This document shows positions 1-6,517 of a DNA stretch of 20,857 bases, in pieces. Source of the stretch: Candidatus Methylomirabilota bacterium (GTDB lineage: Bacteria > Methylomirabilota > Methylomirabilia > Methylomirabilales > 2-02-FULL-66-22); contig JACQVO010000071.1 in the NCBI GenBank assembly GCA_016209725.1, positions 1-20,857 on the forward strand, in the 5' to 3' direction. Each line of letters opens with the position of its first letter. Position 1 is the stretch's first letter. A program made the translations under genes and the position numbers. Under the pieces are notes generated by a model that worked only from the letters and a program-made list of their open reading frames with translations, was not told the DNA's origin and did not search any database.

Positions 1-318
1 CTGCAGGAGCCGGGATGCGATCCCGCCGATCACGCAGAAGAGGAGCCAGTGGACCCAGGTGTACATCAGGACCATCTCGAAGGACACCGGCAGGGTCTCC
101 GGCCGGACGAGTGGCTCGCGCCATTTGAAGAGCGCGGTTCCCAGGACGGTGGGGGTGTGGAGGGGCCGCCCCTTGAAGGTGTCCAAGATCAGGAACCAGA
201 GTGCGATGGTCGCGGCTCCGATGGTGCCGGCGAGGATTCCTTCCTGGTAGACTCGGGAGATCTCGGAGGCGGGGCGGTCAATCGAATCCGGGCTGGTCAC
301 GCTGGTGTGGGAGGCCAT
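1..318 (-). CDS. Membrane protein of unknown function, C-terminus cut by window edge
   Basis: An open frame reads leftwards from an ATG at 318 to base 1 without a stop, giving 106 residues of a longer protein. A strong AGGAGGG ribosome binding site lies at 323-329, four bases before the ATG, and a TTGACA promoter lies further upstream. The N terminus is polar. A hydrophobic helix follows at about residues 27-45 (GILAGTIGAATIALWFLI), then a loop rich in R, P and T, then a second hydrophobic stretch from about residue 82 to the edge (MVLMYTWVHWLLFCVIGG). This indicates an inner-membrane protein with at least two helices. I do not recognise the family. Its own promoter suggests it is transcribed apart from the ABC exporter behind it. 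Confidence 0.75.
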   Translation of the reverse strand, partial: MASHTSVTSPDSIDRPASEISRVYQEGILAGTIGAATIALWFLILDTFKGRPLHTPTVLGTALFKWREPLVRPETLPVSFEMVLMYTWVHWLLFCVIGGIASRLLQ

Positions 319-385
319 GGTTCCCTCCTTTCCGGGCCGCGTCATGACCCGTCCATGGCTCAAGGAGAGGAGTGTCTCGAATGCG

Positions 386-414
386 AGCATGGGTTATGAA
401 CCCCAAAGTGTCAA
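386..414 (-). promoter_or_regulatory. Candidate sigma70-type promoter for the membrane protein at 1-318
   Basis: On the minus strand a perfect TTGACA (409-414) is followed after 17 bases by CATGCT (386-391), a weak -10 match. Transcription would start near 379 and leave a leader of about 60 bases before the ATG at 318. The perfect -35 and ideal spacing support it; the poor -10 lowers confidence. Nothing else is evident between 319 and 524. Confidence 0.45.
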
Positions 415-524
415 GTGGGGATTCCATGCCCTGAATGGGGAGAATGGACGGAGGGATGTCCTGAGCTGGGCAGGACCTTCTCCTGGTGGAGGCGATGATC
501 CGGGGGAGGGTGGGCCACACCACG

Positions 525-1310
525 CTAGTGAATCAGGCGGCGGCGGACCAGGCGAGCGGCGAGCAGGAAGGCGGCCAGGAGGGGAGGGACAATCCACAGG
601 AGGGGCAGGAGGACGTCGAAGCTTGGCCGGCCCTGCATCAACGCCCGGCTGGCCTCCACGGCGTAGGTCAGCGGGAGGAATTTTGCCATCATCTGGGCCC
701 AGCGCGGGAGAGACTCGACGGGGAAGAAGACCCCGCAAAAGAGGAACATGGGGGTGATCACCAGCGTCAGGTAGTAGTTGAAGAACTCGAAGCTCCGCGC
801 CAGGGCCGCCACCACGAGGGATAGGGAGGCGAATAGGAGGGAGAGCAGGGCGAGGATCACGGGCAGGGCCAAGGTCCACGGCGAGTGCGCCAGGCCGAAC
901 AGGCTGACGACCGTCAGCATCACCGTTCCGTTGAAGGTCCCCTTGCTGGCTCCCCACAGGACGTCCCCGGCGACCACGTCCTCCAGGCTCAGCGGGGTCG
1001 TGATGATGGCCTCGTAGGTCCTCTGGTGCATCATCCGGACGTAGGCCCCGTAGGTGCACTCGTAGGCGGCGGCAAACATCGCGGAGGACATGACCATGCC
1101 GGGGGCCACGAACTCCACGTAGCGCTGGCCGCGCACCGTTCCCACCAGGGTCCCCAGGCCAAACCCCAGGCCGAGGAGATAGAGCAGCGGCTCCCCGATG
1201 CTCGGGCCGAGGAGGCTCGGCAGCGAGTACTTCCGAAAGACGGCCAGATTCCGCTGCCAGACCCGCACCGCCCGCCATGTCGGCCATGCCAGCGCCATCG
1301 AGAACCCCAC
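525..1310 (-). CDS. ABC-2 type transporter permease (NodJ-like)
   Basis: This 261-residue protein is the membrane half of an exporter whose ATPase is encoded just upstream. It has about six hydrophobic segments. Features typical of the ABC-2/NodJ/daunorubicin-exporter permease family are an amphipathic N terminus with a conserved RNLAVFRKY-like segment, the stretch EFVAPGMVMSSAMFAAAYE near residue 70-85, the cytoplasmic coupling region QRTYEAIITTPLS, and the C-terminal FLFCGVFFPVESLP motif. The length is normal for the family. The start is either GTG at 1310 or ATG at 1298; neither has a strong ribosome binding site, and the GTG is chosen for the fuller N terminus. The substrate cannot be read from sequence; NodIJ relatives export lipo-oligosaccharides, antibiotics or other hydrophobic compounds. 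A 111-base gap with an inverted repeat separates it from the ATPase gene. Confidence 0.88.
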   Translation of the reverse strand: MGFSMALAWPTWRAVRVWQRNLAVFRKYSLPSLLGPSIGEPLLYLLGLGFGLGTLVGTVRGQRYVEFVAPGMVMSSAMFAAAYECTYGAYVRMMHQRTYEAIITTPLSLEDVVAGDVLWGASKGTFNGTVMLTVVSLFGLAHSPWTLALPVILALLSLLFASLSLVVAALARSFEFFNYYLTLVITPMFLFCGVFFPVESLPRWAQMMAKFLPLTYAVEASRALMQGRPSFDVLLPLLWIVPPLLAAFLLAARLVRRRLIH

Positions 1311-1318
1311 CCTCTTTG

Positions 1319-1400
1319 ATCCGCAGATTACGCAGATTTCGCAGATTCCCCCAGGGGAAATGCCTCCGGAAAATCTGTGTAATCTGCGTAATCTGTGGAT
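1319..1400. repeat. Inverted repeat of 9-bp units (GCAGATTAC family)
   Basis: The left arm (1319-1347) holds three near-identical 9-bp units, GCAGATTAC, GCAGATTTC and GCAGATTCC. The right arm (1372-1400) is their reverse complement, with 26 of 29 positions matching. A 24-base loop separates the arms. The element fills most of the gap between the exporter ATPase and permease genes, so the shared mRNA would carry a long hairpin there. No T-tract follows, so it is not a standard intrinsic terminator. Confidence 0.9.
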
Positions 1401-1421
1401 AATTGAAGTCTGTCTGTGGCT

Positions 1422-2342
1422 CTACTCCTGCAGGCTGTGGCCGGCCACCTTCAGGAACAGGTCCTCCAGGCCGGCCGGCCGGTGCAGCAGATGCGGCGGC
1501 CGCAAACCGCTCAGGGTCGGCAGCAGCGCCCGGCCGTCGGCACAGTACAGATACAGGGTGTCTCCCGTCTGCTCCCGGCCGAGCGTCCGGCCGTCCACAA
1601 GTGCCAGGGCGGCCCGGTGCAGGGCCTCGTCCCCGCGGATCTCGATCACGTCCTCGCCGATCTCGGCGCGAACCAGGTCCGCGGGTCGACCCTGCCGGAG
1701 GATGCGGCCGGCGTGCATCAGGGCCACCCGGTCGCACAGGCGGGCGGCTTCCTCCATGTAGTGGGTCGTCAGGACCTGGGTGACACCCTGGGCTTTCAAG
1801 GTCCGCAGCCGCTGCCAGACGAGGTGTCGGGCCTGGGGATCCAGCCCGGTGGTTGGCTCGTCGAGGACGAGCAGTTCGGGCTGGTTCAGCAATGCGCGTG
1901 CGATCAACAGGCGTCGCTTCATGCCCCCGGAGAGTTCGTCCAGCGGGCTTCCCGCACGGGGCGTCAGCCCGACGAACTCCAGAAACTCCGCCGCCCGCCG
2001 CCGGGCCTCGACCCGGGGGATATCGAAGTAGCGGGCGAAGACCAGGAGGTTCTCCCATGGGGTCAGGTCCGGGTCCAGGTTCTCCTCCTGCGGGACGACA
2101 CCGAGGCGGCGCTTGATGGCGGCCGGCTCCCGGTCCACCCGGAGGCCGAGGACCACCAGATCGCCTGCGGTGATGGGGGTGACGGCATGGATCATCCGGA
2201 CCGTGGTCGTCTTCCCGGCCCCGTTGGGACCGAGAAAGCCGAAGCACTCCCCGACCTCCAGTTCGAAGTCGATCTCGTCCACCGCGACGAGATCTCCGAA
2301 GCGTTTGGTGAGGCGGCTGGCCGTGACGGCAGGCTGAGACAT
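1422..2342 (-). CDS. ABC transporter ATP-binding protein (NodI/CcmA-like)
   Basis: This 306-residue ATPase would power export through the permease encoded downstream. It shows every expected motif in order: Walker A GPNGAGKTT at residues 38-46, a Q-loop in GVVPQEENLDPDLT, the ABC signature LSGGMKRR, Walker B LLVLDEPTTGLDP, and the H-loop LTTH followed by YMEEA. The EENLDPDLTPWENLLVFARYF segment is typical of the NodI/daunorubicin-resistance branch. A C-terminal domain of about 80 residues follows the nucleotide-binding domain, as in this branch. The frame is open further upstream, but that part reads through repeat sequence; the ATG at 2342 (MSQPAVTASRLTKRFG) gives the standard N terminus. 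Its ribosome binding site is weak. It lies downstream of the csp terminator, so it probably has its own, unidentified, promoter. Confidence 0.92.
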   Translation of the reverse strand: MSQPAVTASRLTKRFGDLVAVDEIDFELEVGECFGFLGPNGAGKTTTVRMIHAVTPITAGDLVVLGLRVDREPAAIKRRLGVVPQEENLDPDLTPWENLLVFARYFDIPRVEARRRAAEFLEFVGLTPRAGSPLDELSGGMKRRLLIARALLNQPELLVLDEPTTGLDPQARHLVWQRLRTLKAQGVTQVLTTHYMEEAARLCDRVALMHAGRILRQGRPADLVRAEIGEDVIEIRGDEALHRAALALVDGRTLGREQTGDTLYLYCADGRALLPTLSGLRPPHLLHRPAGLEDLFLKVAGHSLQE

Positions 2343-2351
2343 GAGAGCCGA

Positions 2352-2475
2352 CCTGCCTGCCGCGCCGGGCGCGGCGCAAGCAGGGAGCCGCGAGCCGCGT
2401 GAGGCAATCGGGCAACTTGGCAACCAGTCGATTGGGTCGAACCGGATTGCCGGATTGCCAGATTGCCGGGTTGCC
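2352..2475. repeat. Composite intergenic repeat: GC hairpin, 7-bp units and inverted 8-bp GGCAATCN units
   Basis: Three layers are visible in the leader of the ATPase gene. A GC-rich imperfect palindrome spans 2352-2384 (GCCGCGCC/GGCGCGGC core). Three 7-bp units, GAGCCGC, GAGCCGC and GTGAGGC, run 2385-2405. These merge into 8-bp units GGCAATCG, GGCAACTT and GGCAACC (2403-2425), answered on the other side by inverted GATTGCC-type units (2442-2475). The 8-bp part matches the lon-rnj repeat in 21 of 23 aligned positions, and the 7-bp part resembles the array after rnj. Confidence 0.85.
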
Positions 2476-2480
2476 TTATG

Positions 2481-2517
2481 CAAATGAAAACCCCGGCGAC
2501 ATGGTACGTCGCCGGGG
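2481..2517 (-). terminator. Intrinsic terminator of the cold-shock gene
   Basis: A perfect 10-bp stem (2491-2500 with 2508-2517, CCCCGGCGAC/GTCGCCGGGG) encloses a 7-base loop. Read on the minus strand it is followed by TTTTCATTTG. It lies just after the csp stop codon and isolates csp from the exporter genes. Confidence 0.9.
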
Positions 2518-2544
2518 TCCGAGCGTCAATGTGCCTGCGGGGGG

Positions 2545-2760
2545 CTAGGCCTGAACGGCGACCTTGGACACGTTCGCCGCCTGCTTCCCCTTGGGGCCAT
2601 CCACGACTTCGAACTCCACCTCCTGGCCCTCGCTCAGGGAGCGGACGCCCGTGCCTTGAATGGCGGTATAATGTACAAAGACATCATCCCCATCCGGCCG
2701 CTCGATGAACCCGTACCCCTTCGCGTCGTTGAACCATTTCACTTTCCCGGTGAGCCTCAC
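2545..2760 (-). CDS. csp: Cold-shock domain protein (CspA family)
   Basis: This 71-residue protein is a single OB-fold cold-shock domain that binds single-stranded RNA or DNA and melts RNA structure. Both nucleic-acid-binding motifs are present: RNP1-like KGYGFIERPDG and RNP2-like DVFVHYTAI. The family hallmarks GKVKWFND at the N terminus and EGQEVEFEV..GPKGKQAANV at the C terminus are also there. The start is GTG at 2760, supported by an AAGGAGGT site eight bases upstream. The gene is monocistronic: its own terminator follows, and a leader of roughly 200 bases with a hairpin precedes it. Long leaders are common in cold-inducible csp genes; whether this copy is cold-induced cannot be told from sequence. 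Confidence 0.95.
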   Translation of the reverse strand: MRLTGKVKWFNDAKGYGFIERPDGDDVFVHYTAIQGTGVRSLSEGQEVEFEVVDGPKGKQAANVSKVAVQA

Positions 2761-2864
2761 TTCCGAACCTCCTTCTAAAACGTGGTCACCACGACGGCGG
2801 GCAGCTTGGCCCCAGCGGCTTTCGCCCGTCCGCCGGCCCCGCCGCCCGGGCGGGGCTCAAACAC

Positions 2865-2903
2865 AAAACCGCGACAGCGAATTCAGCACGCGGTCGCGGT
2901 TTT
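2865..2903 (-). terminator. Terminator-like hairpin in the csp leader
   Basis: An 11-bp perfect inverted repeat (AAAACCGCGAC at 2865-2875, GTCGCGGTTTT at 2893-2903) encloses 17 bases that can add three more pairs. A T-rich run follows on the minus strand (TTTTGTGTTTG). It is symmetrical, so it could stop transcription in either direction. It lies after the radical SAM stop but also downstream of the proposed csp promoter, so it may act as terminator, attenuator or leader structure. Confidence 0.75.
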
Positions 2904-2967
2904 CGAGAAGCCTGCGTCGTGCCAACTGTCTGCCTTCAGCATGATGTGCCAACGTCAAACGGCGCGG

Positions 2968-2996
2968 ACGTTAGCCCGGGCCATGGGCTTTGTCAA
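2968..2996 (-). promoter_or_regulatory. Candidate promoter of the cold-shock gene
   Basis: Minus strand: a perfect TTGACA (2991-2996), a 17-base spacer and TAACGT (2968-2973). It sits between the radical SAM stop (3018) and csp, and would give a leader of about 200 bases that contains the 2865-2903 hairpin. Confidence 0.5.
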
Positions 2997-3017
2997 GGAC
3001 CTTTTTCCTCGGCGGAC

Positions 3018-5360
3018 CTACTCGGATCGTGCGAGGCTCCAGTCCCGCGTGTGGAAAGAGGCCAGGACCCCCCGGGCGAATGTCGTGGACAGCCAGAGTT
3101 CCTTGAAGAAGGTCACCGCAAACCGCGAGGGCCGGATGTCCCAGAGCCGCATCCCCTGCAGGTGCTCCCACGTCCTGGCCCAATAGTTCTCCAGGCTCTG
3201 GCGGGAATACACCACCCGATTGCTCAGCGCGTCGAACTGGACAAAGAGGAGGGGCATTTTGGACGGGAGGCGGCCTTTGAAATCCGCGTAGCGGGCCTGC
3301 CACTCCTGGATCTTCATGCTCTGACGGGCCTCCTTGTGGAGGGCGGAGAGGCGATCCAACCAGAGCGTGGCGGATCCCTCCTCCCCGGCCAGGCGCCGGT
3401 ACATACCCTGCAGCCTGCCCTGGAGGGTCTCCCACTTCTTCAGAAAGACCTCCAGATCCTTGGGGCCGAGCAGGATGTTCGAGGACAGGTCCTGGAAGGG
3501 ATCCAGCAGGGCCCGCGCCTTGGCCGGGAGGGTGGCCCTGGCGTCGGCGTAGGCCTTCTGCCACTCCGCGATCCTCAGGGTCTGCCAGATTTCTCCCTGG
3601 ATCCGCTCGATCTCCTCGGCCCAGCGCCGCTCCCGCTCGCTCCGGGGGCGGGTCTGGAGCCAGATCTCTTCCATCTCCTTGAAGAACCGGATCCAGGCGA
3701 CGAACAGCCGGAACACATCCTTCGTGCGCTTCCAGAGGTGGACCGGCAATGAATCGATGGCAAATCCGGGCCGGCGCGAGCGCCGGTCCTTCAGCCGGAA
3801 GAACCCCGCGATCATGGGATGGGTCTTCTCGATCAGGGCCGCGTTCTTGTACCACATGAGCATGAAGACCGCGCTCCAATAGGCCGGGGGGTTGTGGCCC
3901 CAGCGGGAGAGGATCCTCGTGATGTTCTCTTTGCTGTAGAAGGTCTTCCAGGAGTCTTCGTAGGCCTCTGTCCACTCGCCGGCAGTCATGTTCGGGTGCC
4001 GGACGGTGGCGTGGAAGGAGTCGCGCTTGTTGAAGTCGGGGTCCATCCACTCGCCGCGCTTCCGCATCTCCAGGTGATCGTGGGATCCCGGCAGCGGGGT
4101 GAGCATGAAGAACGACCCGACGTCCGGCTGGATCTCGTCCATGAGGAACTGGATGTCCTGGCGGACCTGGTCCTGGGTGTCGAAGGGGAGGCCGATGATG
4201 TACCCGCACTGCACGAGAATCCCGGCGTCGTGCCACTCTTGGATGATCTTCCGGTATTCGCTGACCTTGTTCTGGGATTTGCTCTCTGCCTTGAGGTTCT
4301 GCGGGTTCACGCTCTCCATGCCGATGAACACCTGGGTGCAGCCGGCCTCGGCCGCCAGACGCACGAAATCCTTCGGCTTGCGGGCCAGGTCCACCTGCAT
4401 CATGAAGGTGATCTTGATGCCTTCCTGGCGAAGGCGCATCAGGGCCTCGAAGGTCTCGCGCCACTGCTTCTTGCGGGCGAAGTTGTCGTCGGTGAAGAAG
4501 TAGAAGTCGAAGCCCTGCTCGAGATAATTCTTCCGCACGAGATCGGCGATGGACTGCGGGGACCGCTCCCGCATCGTCCGGCCCTGCACGTTGATGATGG
4601 TGCAGAAGGTGCAGGTGAAGGGGCAGCCGCGCGAGGTCTCCACCGTCCCGAAGGAGCGGCTGGCGAAATGCTTCATCGATTTGGGGCTCATCACCGGCGG
4701 CGGGGCCTTCTCGATATCCACCAGACTCTTGAGGTCTTGAGCATAGGAGTAGAGCGGCTTCAATTGTCCGTTGAGGACATCGGCCAGAATCCCCTCCCAG
4801 TGACCTTCCACCTCGCCTGACACGACGATGATGGATTCCCGGAAGAGCTCCTGGATGTCCGGCTCCTGGTCGCCCAGCATGTTGATGGTCCCGCTGGTAT
4901 GGAAGCCGCCCATGATGACGTCGATCCCACGGGCGCGAAATTCCCTCCCCAGATCCAAGGCCCTGGGGAACTGGTTGGTCTGGACCCCGACCAGACACAC
5001 CACCAGCTTCGTCGCCGGGTGGCGACTCCAACGGACGATCTGCTTGACGGGGATTTTCTCCGCCGTCTCGTCAAAGGTATCGACCTGAATGGTAATATCT
5101 CCGAAAACCCCGCGCCGTCTGACGTCTTCCGTCAGCCCGTGCAGCACGTTCAGGCTGTTGCCCGGCAACACCCCCCTCCAGAACCGGAGAACGTACCCCT
5201 CATCGTCGTACTTCGAGGGCTTGATGAGGATGACTCGAAGCGTCTTGTACTTCAAGACGTGAGGAAGGAGACGGGGCGGCTGTGAACCGGGCGAGGGGGG
5301 CACGGGGTGGCTTATGGCAAGCGGTGAAGTCTCACCGCGATTGACCGTGGCCTGTTGCAT
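3018..5360 (-). CDS. Radical SAM protein with cobalamin-binding-like N-terminus and duplicated C-terminal module
   Basis: About 780 residues. Residues about 40-190 resemble the Rossmann-like B12-binding domain of class B radical SAM enzymes (RVILIKPSKYDDEG at the start, VIMGGFHTSG later), but I see no clear DxHxxG base-off motif. The radical SAM core follows with the 4Fe-4S motif CPFTCTFC (Cys246, 250, 253), a GMESVNPQNL strand and GYIIGLPFDT. After the core comes a long extension rich in W, E, K and R, which contains two copies of a roughly 58-residue module (residues about 595-653 and 682-740). Such enzymes often do radical methylation or C-S/C-C chemistry; no substrate can be assigned. Start: ATG at 5360 has GGGAGG six bases upstream; an in-frame ATG at 5396 lacks a good site. 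No pathway partner lies nearby, and the gene appears to be monocistronic. Confidence 0.88.
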   Translation of the reverse strand: MQQATVNRGETSPLAISHPVPPSPGSQPPRLLPHVLKYKTLRVILIKPSKYDDEGYVLRFWRGVLPGNSLNVLHGLTEDVRRRGVFGDITIQVDTFDETAEKIPVKQIVRWSRHPATKLVVCLVGVQTNQFPRALDLGREFRARGIDVIMGGFHTSGTINMLGDQEPDIQELFRESIIVVSGEVEGHWEGILADVLNGQLKPLYSYAQDLKSLVDIEKAPPPVMSPKSMKHFASRSFGTVETSRGCPFTCTFCTIINVQGRTMRERSPQSIADLVRKNYLEQGFDFYFFTDDNFARKKQWRETFEALMRLRQEGIKITFMMQVDLARKPKDFVRLAAEAGCTQVFIGMESVNPQNLKAESKSQNKVSEYRKIIQEWHDAGILVQCGYIIGLPFDTQDQVRQDIQFLMDEIQPDVGSFFMLTPLPGSHDHLEMRKRGEWMDPDFNKRDSFHATVRHPNMTAGEWTEAYEDSWKTFYSKENITRILSRWGHNPPAYWSAVFMLMWYKNAALIEKTHPMIAGFFRLKDRRSRRPGFAIDSLPVHLWKRTKDVFRLFVAWIRFFKEMEEIWLQTRPRSERERRWAEEIERIQGEIWQTLRIAEWQKAYADARATLPAKARALLDPFQDLSSNILLGPKDLEVFLKKWETLQGRLQGMYRRLAGEEGSATLWLDRLSALHKEARQSMKIQEWQARYADFKGRLPSKMPLLFVQFDALSNRVVYSRQSLENYWARTWEHLQGMRLWDIRPSRFAVTFFKELWLSTTFARGVLASFHTRDWSLARSE

Positions 5361-5525
5361 CACCATCCTCCCGATTGATTTCGGGCTGACTGCCATCCGG
5401 AACTGGAAGCTGAAGAGGAGCGAAAATACGTCATGTTGAATTCACATCGGGGAAGGCGACGGGGATCCGGCCGGAAATCCGGGGCGGCCAACGACGGCGC
5501 CCGGCGCCAGGCAAAAACCAGACGG

Positions 5526-5554
5526 ACCCTATCGCAGGCCAGGAACGATGTCAA
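5526..5554 (-). promoter_or_regulatory. Candidate promoter of the radical SAM gene
   Basis: Minus strand: a perfect TTGACA (5549-5554), a 17-base spacer and TAGGGT (5526-5531). The upstream flank is AT-rich (ATTATTCATT), which favours promoter activity. The leader to the ATG at 5360 would be about 160 bases. Confidence 0.5.
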
Positions 5555-5689
5555 ATGAATAATCACAATGGTTGGAACCAATGAAATGGGACGAGGGTTC
5601 GGATTGTCGGGGGCGTGTGTCGGGGGGCGCTCGGGCATGCCGCGGGGTCGCCGGCCGTGGAGATGGCAGGGGCGATCATGCGCTATCAA

Positions 5690-5718
5690 GGGCGTCATGG
5701 GGGCGTCATGGGCGTCGG
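5690..5718. repeat. Short 11-bp tandem repeat
   Basis: GGGCGTCATGG occurs twice back to back (5690-5711), followed by a partial copy (GCGTCGG). It is short and may be chance in GC-rich DNA, or an operator-like direct repeat in the divergent spacer. Confidence 0.4.
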
Positions 5719-5785
5719 AAGTCACCCGATGCAGATCGGCTATGCCAGAGGGTGAATCCATGGGGGAGGCGTGGCGAGTTTTTCA

Positions 5786-5813
5786 TTGACAACGCTTGGA
5801 ATCCTGCTTAACT
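5786..5813 (+). promoter_or_regulatory. Candidate promoter upstream of the PilZ gene
   Basis: A perfect TTGACA (5786-5791) is followed after 16 bases by TTAACT (5808-5813); TAACTG with a 17-base spacer is the alternative. The -10 is weak. It would give a leader of about 120 bases to the GTG at 5944. Confidence 0.4.
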
Positions 5814-5943
5814 GACAGGGAAGTGAATCGGCGCGGGAAAATGATGGGTGTTGTTGCCCTGTTTACCGTCCCCGGCCGGCAAGGGAGTGCTGGCGGTGGC
5901 AGGCGCGCCTGACGGTATCCCCCGGCGGCATGATGGAGGCCTT

Positions 5944-6294
5944 GTGGAAGGTCAGGTTGCGAACCGGCCGCAAGAGAACCTCGGGAGGCGACGGTTCGTG
6001 CGGTTGCCGGTGGTTGTGCCCGTGGTCGGGCGCGCGGTGCAATTTCCCGGCGAGGAGATCCAGGGAATGGTTCGGAATATCGCCGCCGGGGGAGTGCTGG
6101 TGGAGTTCCCCGTCCAGATGGTGCCGGGCAGCGTTGTCGATCTCGTGCTCCAGACGCGAGGCGGTCCCAGGGAAATGGAGGGCAAGGTGGTTTGGACGTC
6201 GGCCGTCGAAGGCAAGATCCACCACGGGATCGCCTTCCCGGAGCCGAAGGAGCAGACCTTCGCCTTGGAGTTGTTTCTCCACGAGAATCGCTAG
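5944..6294 (+). CDS. PilZ-domain protein, probable c-di-GMP receptor
   Basis: About 116 residues forming a stand-alone PilZ domain. PilZ proteins bind cyclic di-GMP and change motility, secretion or polysaccharide output through a partner. The RxxxR motif is RRFVR (Arg16 and Arg20), and the second motif reads NIAAGG (residues 45-50), matching (D/N)xSxxG except that Ala replaces Ser. Strands typical of the barrel follow (VVDLVLQ, EGKVVW, HHGIAFPE). The start is uncertain: GTG at 5944 has GGAGG four bases upstream and starts just before the domain; the same frame is open back to a GTG at 5848, which would add 32 residues that look non-conserved. It is transcribed apart from the holin-like gene, which has its own promoter. 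The cyclase at 17950 could be a c-di-GMP source. Confidence 0.8.
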   Translation: MEGQVANRPQENLGRRRFVRLPVVVPVVGRAVQFPGEEIQGMVRNIAAGGVLVEFPVQMVPGSVVDLVLQTRGGPREMEGKVVWTSAVEGKIHHGIAFPEPKEQTFALELFLHENR

Positions 6295-6459
6295 ACCCCA
6301 CCCGTCCCCGGAATCCGGCCTCTCCCGCCCACAGTCTCCCCTCCCGTTCTTCGAGACGGTCAGCACCGTTCCTGGCACCCGGAAGGCGTTCGGGCCGTGA
6401 GGTACATAGGCCTGGCCGGCAAAGGCATCGTCCGATGATTCCGCCGGGTGGGAACGCGG

Positions 6460-6487
6460 TTGACAATGGGGGTTAAGCTGTTATAAA
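6460..6487 (+). promoter_or_regulatory. Strong sigma70-type promoter for the holin-like/galU operon
   Basis: TTGACA (6460-6465) is perfect and TATAAA (6482-6487) matches five of six bases, with a 16-base spacer. It lies about 30 bases before the ATG at 6518. This is the best promoter in the window. The remaining bases between 6295 and 6517 show no gene and no clear terminator. Confidence 0.75.
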
Positions 6488-6517
6488 GGTAAGCTACCGG
6501 AAAATCTAGGGAGAGAG

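Larger units (their letters stand above)
5361..5943. other. Divergent intergenic region between radical SAM and PilZ genes
   Basis: The 583 bases separate the minus-strand left block from the plus-strand right block. It holds a candidate promoter for each side (5526-5554 minus, 5786-5813 plus) and GC-rich self-complementary patches in the radical SAM leader (around 5466-5485 and 5497-5513). It also holds a short 11-bp direct repeat at 5690-5718. Frames crossing it show no recognisable protein and unusual composition, so I see no gene in it. Confidence 0.6.

Noticed and set aside
1319..1400. CRISPR array
   Set aside because: Units are 9 bp, contiguous and inverted around a loop, with no 25-40-bp repeats and spacers and no cas genes. 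The same applies to the other repeat tracts.
394..2415. A 673-residue minus-strand frame across the ABC exporter genes
   Set aside because: It overlaps both exporter genes in a different frame and contains translated repeat (QITQITQI, NLRNLRNLR), a sign of a non-coding shadow.
2971..5031. A 686-residue minus-strand frame within the radical SAM gene region
   Set aside because: It is a shifted frame of the radical SAM gene, with Arg/Pro/Gly-rich composition and no motif.
5814..5943. Possible c-di-GMP (GEMM) riboswitch ahead of the PilZ gene
   Set aside because: The conserved GEMM core segments and receptor were not found in the leader; only ordinary GC-rich sequence is seen.
6295..6459. Terminator after the PilZ gene
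   Set aside because: Short GC palindromes (CCGGAATCCGG type) exist but no T-tract follows any of them.
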